From NCBI RefSeq assembly GCF_000719335.1, contig NZ_JOGB01000028.1, positions 19,557 to 83,556 of the forward strand: a stretch of 64,000 bases of DNA, read 5' to 3'. Below the pieces are notes generated by a model. That model saw only the letters and a list, made by a program, of their open reading frames with translations, was not told the DNA's origin and did not search any database. Position numbers and translations under genes: made by a program. Within the stretch, counting starts at the first letter, position 1; each line of letters begins with the position of its first letter. Source of the stretch: Streptomyces sp. NRRL S-87 (GTDB lineage Bacteria > Actinomycetota > Actinomycetes > Streptomycetales > Streptomycetaceae). Below are positions 1 through 8,356 of this stretch, piece after piece.

Positions 1-141
1 GCGCCCGGAGCGGCCCCCCGGCCCGCCCCCTCCTCCCCCGGCCCGTCCGCGTCTCGCACGCCGACGGGCCGCGGCCGTACGGCGGCCCGCCGGGCGGAGT
101 CGGGGCGGACCGGGCCGGGCTGGGCTGGGAGACCGGCGGCG

Positions 142-2952
142 TCAGGAGGACGGGGACGTGCCCGTGGCGCCGTCGGAGGTGTTGCCGCCCGTCGGATCGG
201 TCGGCTGGGTCGGCGACTTGGTCGGCGGCGTCGGATCGTCGGGCGACTTCGTGGGCGGCGTCGGATCGTCCGACGGCTTCGGCGGCGTGGCCGAGTCCGA
301 CGGCTTCGGGGACGTGGACCGCGTGTGCGACGGCGACGGCCCGGTCGACGGCGAACGCGTCCCGCCCGACGGGGAAGCCGACGCCGTCGCGCTGCCCGTG
401 GCACCCGGCGTCGGCTCGTCGGACGAGTCGGGCCCGTCCGTCATCGTGGGCGCACCGGGATCCTGCGAGTCCGTCGCGTCGTCTTCGGGAGCCGTGTCGT
501 CCCCGGTGGCCGACGGGTCGCCGGAGCCACCGGTCACCGACTGCTCGGTGTGCGTGCCCTGCCCGGGGGTCTTCTGCTCCCCGCCGCTGAGGCCGAGGGT
601 GACGGCCGTACCGAGGACGGCGACCAGCACCGCACCGGCCGCCGCGGCCACGACGTTGCGCCGGGCCCCGGTAAACAGCCCGGCGGCCCTGCCGCCCGCA
701 CCGGCGCGCGCGCCGCCACCGGTACCACCCGGCCGGGCGGCGCCCGCGCGCAGGCCGGCAGCGGCGAAGGACGTCGTCACGTCGGTCGGCGAGTACTGGT
801 GCCCGGACGCGGGCGTGCCGCCCCGGACCCCGGCGGCCCCGGTCGCGCCCGCCGAAGGCCCGGCGAAGCCGGCACCGGCCGCGGCCCCCCGCGGAGCACC
901 CGCGGAGCCCGGACCGCCCGCACCCAGCGGCCCCGACCCCGGCCCCGGGCCGCGCCCCGAGACCGACGGCAGCGGCACGGGCGGCGTCGCCATGACGTCA
1001 CCGCGCGGCGGCGCGAGCATCGGGAAGGCGTCCTTGACGACCGGCTCCGCCTCCGGCTCCAGGTCGATGTCCGGCAGGCCGCCCCGCACCGGCGGCAGCA
1101 CCTCGGTCCGCGCCTCCGACGCCGGCCCCGCCGATGCCGAGCCCACCGGCGGCGGGGCCAGCATCAGCGGCGGCGACAGCGGCCCGCCCGTACGGTCCGC
1201 GACCAGCGCCAGAGCGCGCCGGCCGGCCACCATGCCCCGCTTGTCGGCCAGCGCCCCGCGCAGTCCGATGGAGGCCTCCAGTTCGGCGCGGGCCCGGTCC
1301 AGCCGGCCGCCGCAGAGCGCCAGGATGCCCAGCTCGTGGTGGAAGTACGCCTCCTCGGCGACCTCGCCGGCGATCCGGGCCGCTTCCTGCCCGGCCCGCA
1401 GCACCCGCTCCCACGCGCTCCAGTGCAGACCGCCCGCGAACGCGGGGGCGGCGGTACGGGCGAGCAGCACGGCGGCGCTGGGCCGCCCCTCCTCGGGCGT
1501 GGCGGCCACGAGCGCGGCCAGGGCGGCCAGTACGGCGTCCGCCTCGGCCGCGGCCCGCTCGGGGGCGACGGAGGGGTGCCCGGTCCACCAGGCGTAGTGC
1601 TGAGCGGCCGTCAGGGCGTACGCGGCGGCCTCGTCCCCGTAACCGGCCTCCTCCAGCTGCCGCTGCACCCCGGAGGCCAGCCGGTAGCGCGGTCCGGCGG
1701 CGGTGATCAGGCCGCAGGCGAGGAGTTCGCCGACGGCGGTGTCGGCGTGTGTGTCGCCGACCAGCGCGGGCAGGTGGGCCTGGTGCGGCAGCTCGCCGCC
1801 GAGGGCCACGGCGAACCGCAGTGCCTCGCGGGCGGATTCGCCGAGCCGGGAGGCCAGGAGCGCGGCGGGGGCCGCGCTCTCGGCGAGGGCGGGCAGCTTG
1901 ACGGCCGGGGGCCGCTTCTCGAAGACCCCGGGTTCCTCGGCATCGATGTCAGAGCCCGGCACAGCGTCGGCGACCGCGTCGACGACGGGGTCCGGGACCA
2001 CCCCCATCAGCTCGTCGCGCTGCCGCAGCAGCGCGCCGGCCTGAACGAAGCGCAGCGGGAGGCCCTCGGAGGCGAACCACAGGTCGCCCGCCCAGGCGGT
2101 CTCCTCGTCGGTCAGCTTGCGGCCGACCGCCGCGGCCAGCAGCACCGCGCAGGCGGTGCGGCCGAGTCCGCCCAGGAAGATCTCCTCCAGATGGGAGTCC
2201 TCGGAGGGGGCGGGGGTGTCGGGGGTGGCCGCGAGCAGGAAGGCGCACTCGGGCGTGGCGCTCAGCAGTTCGTCGAGCGCTTCCCCGCCGCACTCGAGGT
2301 CGTCGAGGACGACCACGGCGCCGATGCCGGCCACCCGCTCGAGCAGTTCGGCCCGGTCGGGGCGGTAGCCGGGGGCGTCGTACACCGCGTGGTGGAGGGC
2401 GTACAGGAGCTCGGTGGGGCTCTGGCGGTGTCCGGAGAGCCGTACGACGCCGTCGGGCGCGAGGTCGGCGCAGGCGTCGGCGACGGCGTCGAGGAGCGCG
2501 GAACGGCCGGATCCGGAGGGGCCGGTGAGGCGGACCGAGCGGCCGCGGCTGAGCAGGCGGACCAGTCGCTCGCGCTCCTCCTCGCGCTCCAGCAGCGGCA
2601 GGATCGGGGCCGGCGGACCGGAGGGGACGGGCGGCTGGGCCGCCGTGCGTATCGCGGCCCGGGACCTGGCGTCGCGTCGGGCGTCGCCGGGGGGCTCGGT
2701 GTCGGGGCGGCGGGCTTCTATCTCGCTGCCGTCGACGGGGTTGACGGTCAGCAGGTAGTCGCCGCCGACGAGGCGAGTGATGCGGGCGGGGCCGGAGTTC
2801 GTGGCACCCTTGACGAGCGAGTGGCGCACGGCGCCGTTCGGGTCGTCGGTGGGCCCCCCGGCCGCACCGGATCCCCCGGTGGTGCGCATTCCGTCAGCGC
2901 CGCCCCCCGGCACTGACGAGCGCTCTTCCGGTGTGCCGAATGTCCGCTCCAT
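142..2952 (-). CDS. Membrane-anchored P-loop ATPase-like protein
   Basis: A 936-aa protein from the ATG that begins MERTFGTPEE; a longer reading from 3006 adds 18 residues without support. The N-terminal half holds an NB-ARC/AAA-like NTPase: a P-loop GPSGSGRS at about residues 144-151, then a hydrophobic strand ending VVVLDD (Walker B). The Walker A lysine is arginine. Helical, TPR-like sequence follows to about residue 560, then a Gly/Ala/Pro-rich linker. One transmembrane segment lies at about residues 766-788. The last ~148 residues are rich in Pro, Thr and Ser with a repeated PPTKSPDDPT pattern, probably outside the cell. Function is unknown; a regulatory or scaffold ATPase is an inference. 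Confidence 0.75.
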   Translation of the reverse strand: MERTFGTPEERSSVPGGGADGMRTTGGSGAAGGPTDDPNGAVRHSLVKGATNSGPARITRLVGGDYLLTVNPVDGSEIEARRPDTEPPGDARRDARSRAAIRTAAQPPVPSGPPAPILPLLEREEERERLVRLLSRGRSVRLTGPSGSGRSALLDAVADACADLAPDGVVRLSGHRQSPTELLYALHHAVYDAPGYRPDRAELLERVAGIGAVVVLDDLECGGEALDELLSATPECAFLLAATPDTPAPSEDSHLEEIFLGGLGRTACAVLLAAAVGRKLTDEETAWAGDLWFASEGLPLRFVQAGALLRQRDELMGVVPDPVVDAVADAVPGSDIDAEEPGVFEKRPPAVKLPALAESAAPAALLASRLGESAREALRFAVALGGELPHQAHLPALVGDTHADTAVGELLACGLITAAGPRYRLASGVQRQLEEAGYGDEAAAYALTAAQHYAWWTGHPSVAPERAAAEADAVLAALAALVAATPEEGRPSAAVLLARTAAPAFAGGLHWSAWERVLRAGQEAARIAGEVAEEAYFHHELGILALCGGRLDRARAELEASIGLRGALADKRGMVAGRRALALVADRTGGPLSPPLMLAPPPVGSASAGPASEARTEVLPPVRGGLPDIDLEPEAEPVVKDAFPMLAPPRGDVMATPPVPLPSVSGRGPGPGSGPLGAGGPGSAGAPRGAAAGAGFAGPSAGATGAAGVRGGTPASGHQYSPTDVTTSFAAAGLRAGAARPGGTGGGARAGAGGRAAGLFTGARRNVVAAAAGAVLVAVLGTAVTLGLSGGEQKTPGQGTHTEQSVTGGSGDPSATGDDTAPEDDATDSQDPGAPTMTDGPDSSDEPTPGATGSATASASPSGGTRSPSTGPSPSHTRSTSPKPSDSATPPKPSDDPTPPTKSPDDPTPPTKSPTQPTDPTGGNTSDGATGTSPSS

Positions 2953-3265
2953 GACCAAGCCCCCCGATCGCGTCGTGCGCCGTCGTCCTTCCCGGCCTTC
3001 GCACACTCCGCTGCAGCTTTGGTCCGGCGTCCGCCCCGAGGGTTGACAGGGGCCGACGGCCGAACCCTAGACGTTGGGCCAGTATCCAGGAACAGCCGGG
3101 GTCCCATCCCCACCGCTTCATCACGTTCCGGCCTCAACACGCCCCGACCCGTTACCTGCCCGTAGGGTCAGGCTCCGGACGCGGCGGGTCGCGCTCGTCC
3201 GTCCGTACGCCGGGCCCGCGACCCGTGTCCGCCCGGGGGGCCGGCACGCTCCGGCCGCCCGTCGC

Positions 3266-3589
3266 TCACACCCGCGGCAGCGTCTCCGCCGCGAGTCCGC
3301 CCTCGATGGCGAGGATCCGGTGCAGCCGGGTGGCGACCAGCAGGCGCTGCATCTGGGGCGGCACGCCGCGCAGCACGAGCCGGCGGCCGGTGCGTCCGGC
3401 CCGCCGGTGGGCGCCCATGATGACGCCGAGTCCGGTCGCGTCCCACGAGTCGAGGCCGGTGAGGTCGAGGACGAGGTCCCCGTCCCCGTCGTCGAGCGCG
3501 CTGTGCAGGGCGGTGCGGGCGTCCGCCGCGCTGCGCACGTCGAGGCGGCCGCCGACTGCGAGTCCGGTGTGGTCGCCCCTGATGTTCAT
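3266..3589 (-). CDS. STAS-domain anti-sigma factor antagonist-like protein
   Basis: A 107-aa single STAS domain starting MNIRGDHTGL. The core 'DSWDATGLGVIMGAHRRA' aligns with the phosphorylation loop of SpoIIAA/RsbV/BldG-type anti-anti-sigma factors. Here the usual phospho-accepting Ser is Thr (DATGLG). Such proteins bind an anti-sigma kinase when unphosphorylated and release the sigma factor. No kinase or sigma gene is adjacent, so the partner is unknown. A longer in-frame start at 3634 exists, but the shorter one fits the family length. Confidence 0.8.
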   Translation of the reverse strand: MNIRGDHTGLAVGGRLDVRSAADARTALHSALDDGDGDLVLDLTGLDSWDATGLGVIMGAHRRAGRTGRRLVLRGVPPQMQRLLVATRLHRILAIEGGLAAETLPRV

Positions 3590-3700
3590 GTGTGTGCTCC
3601 CCGGCAGTACTGCGTGCGTGCGTATGGTCGGCAACTCTCACTGCAACTGACTGCGCCAGGTGGGGTGAAGTTGCCGACCGTGAGCGAACCGATACCGAAT

Positions 3701-3716
3701 TCACCCCCAGGGGTGA
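3701..3716. promoter_or_regulatory. Small palindrome in the STAS upstream region
   Basis: A perfect 7-bp inverted repeat, TCACCCC-CA-GGGGTGA, lies about 110 bp upstream of the STAS gene start and 85 bp beyond the end of the dehydrogenase gene, both on the minus strand. It could be an operator for the STAS gene or part of a terminator. The sequence alone does not decide. Confidence 0.3.
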
Positions 3717-3800
3717 GTCGGGTCCGGTCCGGACGGACCGGCGCGCGCCCCCGCCCGCCCTGGCGGGCGGGACCGGGCGCCGGTCGTGCGCTCTGCGCGG

Positions 3801-4649
3801 TCAGTGCGTGTAGAAGCCCTGTCCGCTCTTGCGGCCGATGTCGCCCGCGTCGACCATGCGGCGCATGAGCTCCGGCGGGGCGAACTTCTCGTCCTGGCAC
3901 TCGGTGTAGATGTTGCTGGTGGCGTGCAGCAGGATGTCGACGCCCGTCAGATCGGCGGTCGCCAGCGGTCCCATCGCGTGCCCGAAGCCCAGCTTGCAGG
4001 CGATGTCGATGTCCTCGGCGGACGCCACGCCCGATTCGTACAGCTTTGCCGCCTCGACGACCAGCGCGGAGATCAGGCGGGTGGTCACGAAGCCGGCCAC
4101 GTCGCGGTTGACGACGATGCAGGTCTTGCCGACCGACTCGGCGAACTCGCGGGCGGTGGCCAGGGTCTGATCGCTCGTCTTGTAGCCGCGGACCAGCTCG
4201 CACAGCTGCATCATCGGGACGGGCGAGAAGAAGTGGGCGCCGACCACGCGCTCGGGGCGCTTGGTGACGGCGGCGATCTTCGTGATCGGGATGGCGGAGG
4301 TGTTGGAGGCCAGGACGGTGTCCTCGCGGACGATCTCGTCGAGGCTGCGGAAGATCTCGTGCTTGACCTCGAGCTTCTCGAAGACGGCCTCGACGACGAT
4401 GTCCGCGTCGGCGACCGCGCCGAGGTCGGTGCTCGTCGTGATGCGGCCGAGCGCGGCCTCCGCGTCCTCGGCGGACAGCTTGCCCTTCGAGACGAACTTG
4501 TCGTACGAGGCCTTGATGCCGTCCGTACCGCGGGTCAGCGCCGCGTCGGTGACGTCGCGCAGCACGACGTCCCAGCCCGCCTGAGCGGACACCTGCGCGA
4601 TGCCCGAACCCATGAGTCCGGCACCGATGACGGCGAGCTTCCCAGCCAC
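3801..4649 (-). CDS. 3-hydroxybutyryl-CoA dehydrogenase
   Basis: A 282-aa protein from GTG at 4649, the usual length for the family. It starts with a Rossmann nucleotide-binding strand and GAGLMGSGIA loop, which binds NAD(P). The central catalytic segment reads HFFSPVPMMQLCELV (His-containing). The C-terminal helical domain ends with GRKSGQGFYTH, a signature of 3-hydroxyacyl-CoA dehydrogenases. It interconverts 3-hydroxybutyryl-CoA and acetoacetyl-CoA in beta-oxidation, butyrate or PHB-type metabolism. A longer upstream reading to 4862 crosses low-complexity sequence and is not supported. Confidence 0.93.
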   Translation of the reverse strand: MAGKLAVIGAGLMGSGIAQVSAQAGWDVVLRDVTDAALTRGTDGIKASYDKFVSKGKLSAEDAEAALGRITTSTDLGAVADADIVVEAVFEKLEVKHEIFRSLDEIVREDTVLASNTSAIPITKIAAVTKRPERVVGAHFFSPVPMMQLCELVRGYKTSDQTLATAREFAESVGKTCIVVNRDVAGFVTTRLISALVVEAAKLYESGVASAEDIDIACKLGFGHAMGPLATADLTGVDILLHATSNIYTECQDEKFAPPELMRRMVDAGDIGRKSGQGFYTH

Positions 4650-4903
4650 TGCACACCCCTTGTTCTCTTGACGCAGGCACGCGTTCCACACAACTGCTCT
4701 CGGCCGGAGATTAGCGCCCGTGAGGGGTCGTGTGACCGCGAAGTAATACGCGTCACGTCTCACATGACGGACGTCACACCCGCGCGACAGCGAGGCGGCC
4801 CCGCCCGCCCGGCCCACCGGGTCGCCCGTCGGCGGGCGGGCCACGGCCGTGATCGTGGGCACAGCGCACCCGCAACGGACCCGCGCGTAACTAGGCTGGA
4901 CCC

Positions 4904-5476
4904 ATGGTGAATCTGACGCGCATCTACACCCGCACCGGCGACAAGGGCACGACCGCCCTCGGCGACATGAGCCGTACCGCCAAGACCGACCTGCGGATCG
5001 CGGCGTACGCGGACACCAACGAGGCCAACGCGGTGCTCGGCACGGCCATCGCCCTCGGGCAGCTGCCCGAGGAGGTCGTCACCGTGCTCGTCCGCGTGCA
5101 GAACGACCTGTTCGACGTCGGGGCCGACCTGGCCACCCCAGTGGTGCCGGACCCCGAGTACCCGCCGCTGCGCGTCGAGCAGTTCTACGTCGACCGGCTG
5201 GAGGCGGACTGCGACCGCTTCAACGAGGAGCTGGAGAAGCTGCGCAGCTTCATCCTGCCCGGCGGCACCCCGGGCGCGGCGCTGCTGCACCAGGCCTGCA
5301 CGGTCGTACGGCGCGCCGAGCGCTCCACGTGGGCGGCGCTGGAGGTGCACGGCGAGACGATGAACCCGCTGACGGCGACCTACCTCAACCGCCTGTCCGA
5401 CCTGCTGTTCATCCTGGCCCGTACGGCCAACAAGGAGGTCGGCGACGTGCTGTGGGTGCCGGGCGGCGAACGCTGA
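4904..5476 (+). CDS. Cob(I)yrinic acid a,c-diamide / cob(I)alamin adenosyltransferase (PduO type)
   Basis: A 190-aa cytosolic protein. The N-terminus IYTRTGDKGTTALGD is the ATP-binding signature of PduO-type adenosyltransferases. A conserved helix 'RVQNDLFDVGADLATP' follows, and the C-terminus has 'LNRLSDLLFILAR'. The enzyme transfers the 5'-deoxyadenosyl group of ATP to reduced corrinoid to make coenzyme B12. The gene stands alone, divergent from the dehydrogenase gene. No cobalamin riboswitch was recognised upstream. Confidence 0.95.
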   Translation: MVNLTRIYTRTGDKGTTALGDMSRTAKTDLRIAAYADTNEANAVLGTAIALGQLPEEVVTVLVRVQNDLFDVGADLATPVVPDPEYPPLRVEQFYVDRLEADCDRFNEELEKLRSFILPGGTPGAALLHQACTVVRRAERSTWAALEVHGETMNPLTATYLNRLSDLLFILARTANKEVGDVLWVPGGER

Positions 5477-5591
5477 CCCCACCGGCGACCGGCCGTCGCG
5501 GCGGCCGGGAGCGGGCCCCCCGGCCAACGGCCGTCCCGGCGCGTGGCACTCCCGCCGCCGGGCACTCCCTCCGCCGGGCGCTCCCGCCGTC

Positions 5592-6185
5592 TCAGCGGCG
5601 GGCCGCGGACTCGTCGGAGCCCGCCCCGCGGGACGGCCCGGACGGCTCCGACGCCTTGGGCGTCGCCTTCGGGAAGACGGTGTACGACAGGGCGATCACG
5701 AGGTTGATGCCGATCACCCACAGCATCCTCTGCTGCCACGTCCGCAGCGGGTCGGCGGCGTCCCCGCCGACGTACCAGGCGGCACCCTGGAGCAGCACGA
5801 TCGCGACGGCCGCGGCGAGGATCCAGCGGCCGGCGGCCTGCCACTCGTACCGCGTGCGCTCCGCACCCCCGGCCGGCGGCCGGGAGGGCTTCGGGCCGCC
5901 CGCGAAGCGGTGGGCGACGTGGGCGTCGACGCGGTGGACGGTGTGGCGGCCCAGGCCCACCGAGAAGCCGATGTAGACGGCGGCCAGGCCGTGCTTCCAG
6001 TCGGGCTGGGCGCCGTTCTTCAGGTCGACGGCGGTGGCCGCGAGCAGCACCAGCTCCAGCACGGGCTCGCAGAGCAGGACGGCCGCTCCCGTGCGCGGCA
6101 TCCTCGCCGGGTAGCGGAGGGCGAGGCCGCCGGCGAGCAGCAGCCAGAACGCGATCTCGCAGACGACGATGAGCGTGACGATCAC
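5592..6185 (-). CDS. Integral membrane protein of unknown function
   Basis: A 197-aa protein from GTG at 6185. The start is fixed by an AAAGGAGA ribosome-binding site about 6 nt upstream. It has about four hydrophobic segments: the N-terminal 'VTLIVVCEIAFWLLLAGGLAL', one around 'GAAVLLCEPVLELVLLAATAV', and two near the C-terminus. A positively charged loop 'GLGRHTVHRVDAHVAHRF' lies between. The C-terminus is polar and Ser/Gly-rich. I recognise no enzymatic motif. The family is likely confined to actinobacteria (inference). Confidence 0.8.
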   Translation of the reverse strand: MIVTLIVVCEIAFWLLLAGGLALRYPARMPRTGAAVLLCEPVLELVLLAATAVDLKNGAQPDWKHGLAAVYIGFSVGLGRHTVHRVDAHVAHRFAGGPKPSRPPAGGAERTRYEWQAAGRWILAAAVAIVLLQGAAWYVGGDAADPLRTWQQRMLWVIGINLVIALSYTVFPKATPKASEPSGPSRGAGSDESAARR

Positions 6186-6345
6186 GGAGGTCTCCTTTCG
6201 GCTCCCTCCCAATCTCGCAGCGCGATCATGGTCGCGCGTCGTCGTCCGTGGTGAATCCCGACTGCATCCTTCGATGTAGTCGGCGGGCGCGGAGGAGGGC
6301 CGTGGCGGTGACGCGCCGGGATCCGCGCCCCTGTTGGATGGCGGG

Positions 6346-7530
6346 GTGAGACTCCCCCGCCCCCATCGCCACGACGTGCTGATCGCCGTCGTCGGCCTGC
6401 TGTCCGGACTGCTGCTGTACGCGCTGGGCCTGCACGAGAACGCCGGCCGGCACCTGGTGCCCGATCGGGTGGCCCTGCTGCCGCTGGCCCTCTCGGCCGG
6501 CCTGGAGCTGCTGCGCCGCACCGTGCCGCGCGCCGCGCTGGTCGCCGGCACGGTCGCGGTGGTGGCCAACGAGCTCACGGTCGGCAGTCTGGCCACCGTC
6601 GTGATGTTCACCGACCTGATGTACGCGGCCGTGGTGTACGGCACCCCGCGGTCGGCCAGGCAGCTGCCGTTCACCACCGGTGGGGCCACCGTCGCGGTCA
6701 CGGTGGCCGCGCTGGCCTGGTGGCGCGACGCGGAGGCCCTGATGCTGGGCGTCCTGACGGCCATCGTCTGCTTCCTTCCCGCGATCACGGGCGCGGCCGT
6801 GCGCAACCACCGCGAGGCCGCCGAGGCGGCCCGGCTGCGCGCCGAGCAGACCTCGCGACTGGCCGAGCTGGACCGCAAGCAGGCGGTGTCGGCGGAGCGG
6901 GCGCGGATGGCCCGCGAGCTGCACGACATGGTGGCCAACCACCTCTCCGCGATCGCGATCCACTCGACGGCGGCGCTCTCGATCGACTCGGCGGCCACCA
7001 GTCGGGAGGCGCTGGCGGTGATCCGCGAGAACAGCGTGCAGGGGCTGGCGGAGATGCGGCGGCTGATCGGGCTGCTGCGGGCCACGAGCGGCGACGGGGG
7101 GCCGGTGGCGGTGCCCCGGCTGGAGGGGCTGGGCGACCTGCTGGAGCAGGCCCGGAAGACCGGCGCGGGCAGCGGGCTGGAGTTCGCGCTGGCCGACGCC
7201 CGCCCGGCGGGTCGGGAGGCGCTGCCGGCGCCGGTCGAGCTGGCGGCGTACCGGATCGTGCAGGAGTCGCTGACCAACGCGGTCAAGCACGCGGTGCCGG
7301 GCACGGTCGAGGTGCGGCTGGAGCTGGCGGACGGCCGGCTCACGGTCCGGGTCGACAGTCCGTACGGTGAGCGGGGCACCGGCCCGCGCGCCCCCGGCTC
7401 TGGGGCGGGGCTGGTCGGCATGCGCGAGCGGGTGGCGCTGCTGGACGGGGAGTTCGAGGCGGGTCCGGCGGGCCCGGTGTGGCGGGTGCGGGCAGTCCTG
7501 CCCGCGGACGAGAAGGCGGGGAAGGCATGA
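6346..7530 (+). CDS. chiS: Sensor histidine kinase of the chitinase two-component system
   Basis: A 394-aa protein from GTG at 6346 (TTG at 6334 is the alternative). About five N-terminal transmembrane helices lead into a HisKA_3 dimerisation domain with 'ARMARELHDMVANHLSAIAI'; His193 is the likely phosphorylated residue. The HATPase_c domain shows the N-box 'ESLTNAVKHA' and a G-rich 'GAGLVGMRERV'. It overlaps chiR by ATGA, so the two are translationally coupled. Its place before chiR and chiC matches the S. coelicolor chiS-chiR-chiC locus as I recall it, where the pair controls chitin-dependent expression of chiC. Confidence 0.88.
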   Translation: MRLPRPHRHDVLIAVVGLLSGLLLYALGLHENAGRHLVPDRVALLPLALSAGLELLRRTVPRAALVAGTVAVVANELTVGSLATVVMFTDLMYAAVVYGTPRSARQLPFTTGGATVAVTVAALAWWRDAEALMLGVLTAIVCFLPAITGAAVRNHREAAEAARLRAEQTSRLAELDRKQAVSAERARMARELHDMVANHLSAIAIHSTAALSIDSAATSREALAVIRENSVQGLAEMRRLIGLLRATSGDGGPVAVPRLEGLGDLLEQARKTGAGSGLEFALADARPAGREALPAPVELAAYRIVQESLTNAVKHAVPGTVEVRLELADGRLTVRVDSPYGERGTGPRAPGSGAGLVGMRERVALLDGEFEAGPAGPVWRVRAVLPADEKAGKA

Positions 7531-8179
7531 CGATCCGGGTCCTGGTGGCCGAGGACCAGTCGGCGGTACGGGCGGGGCTGACCTTGATCCTGCGCAGCGC
7601 CGGGGACATCGAGGTGGCCGGGGAGGCCGCGGACGCGAGGAGGCCGTGCGGCTGGCCCGCGAGCTGCGCCCGGACCTGGTGCTCATGGACGTGCAGATGC
7701 CCCGGCTCGACGGCGTGTCGGCCACCCGACAGGTGGTGGCCGAGGGGCTGGCCGACGTGCTGGTGCTGACCACCTTCGACCTCGACGAGTACGTGTTCGG
7801 CGCGCTGCGCGCCGGGGCCGCGGGCTTCCTCCTCAAGAACGCGGAGGCCGCCGAGCTGATCGCGGCCGTGCGGACGGTGGCGCGCGGGGAGGGCCTGATC
7901 GCCCCGGCCGTCACCCGCCGGCTGATCGCGGAGTTCGCCGCGCCCGCCGCGCCGTCACGGAACGCGCACGCCGCCGAGCCCGCGGAGCTGGCGAGCCTGA
8001 CCCGGCGGGAGCGGGAGGTGCTCGGTTGCCTGGGCCAGGGGCTGTCCAACGCGGAGATCGCCGGCCGGCTGGACATGGCGGAGGCGACGGTGAAGACGCA
8101 CGTCAGCCGGCTGCTGGGCAAGCTCGGGCTGCGCAGCCGGGTCCAAGCGGCGGTGATGGCACAGGAGTTGGGACTCTAG
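7527..8179 (+). pseudogene. chiR: NarL/FixJ-type response regulator ChiR, apparent 1-nt frameshift
   Basis: The reading frame starts at ATG 7527, overlapping the kinase stop, and encodes a receiver N-terminus (TIRVLVAEDQSAVRAGL). At residue 36, near 7634, the frame is lost. A downstream frame continues at once with EEAVRLARELRPDLVLMDVQMP, the CheY-like fold and a LuxR-type HTH (LTRREREVLGCLGQGLSNAEIA). Restoring one G after 'ggac' at 7631-7634 gives an uninterrupted 217-aa regulator with the expected D-G-E-E-A junction. Everything else is intact: phospho-acceptor Asp in VLMDVQMP, Lys in FLLKN, HTH. It may be a recent inactivation or a sequencing error. Confidence 0.85.
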
Positions 8180-8206
8180 TGGCGGTCCGGAGAGCTCTTC
8201 CGAAAC

Positions 8207-8248
8207 AGGTCTGGACCTCTTGACGCTTGGTCCAGACCTTTCTACGCT
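8207..8248 (+). promoter_or_regulatory. chiC promoter with two chitinase-type operator boxes
   Basis: A candidate promoter has -35 TTGACG (8220-8225), a 17-bp spacer and -10 TACGCT (8243-8248). Box 1, AGGTCTGGACCT (8207-8218), abuts the -35. Box 2, TGGTCCAGACCT (8228-8239), fills the spacer and sits in opposite orientation, matching box 1's reverse complement at 11 of 12 positions. Box 2 equals the 12-bp repeat reported in Streptomyces chitinase promoters and resembles the DasR operator core TGGTCTAGACCA. Control by DasR and/or ChiR is an inference. Confidence 0.75.
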
Positions 8249-8356
8249 CGCGGCGACTGTGGTGAGCACGCCGTGACAACGCGTGCTCACGGGCGGCGCA
8301 GGTCCCACCCCCATGTCGATATCAGCCGATGCCGACGGACCTACGGAGGAGCACCC

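Noticed and set aside
158..2916. Long plus-strand frames opposite the large P-loop protein
   Set aside because: Highly biased Arg/Gly/Pro composition and no start signal; the minus-strand protein has a P-loop, Walker B and a membrane helix.
4860..4903. Cobalamin riboswitch before the adenosyltransferase gene
   Set aside because: The divergent spacer is short and shows no B12-box-like sequence.
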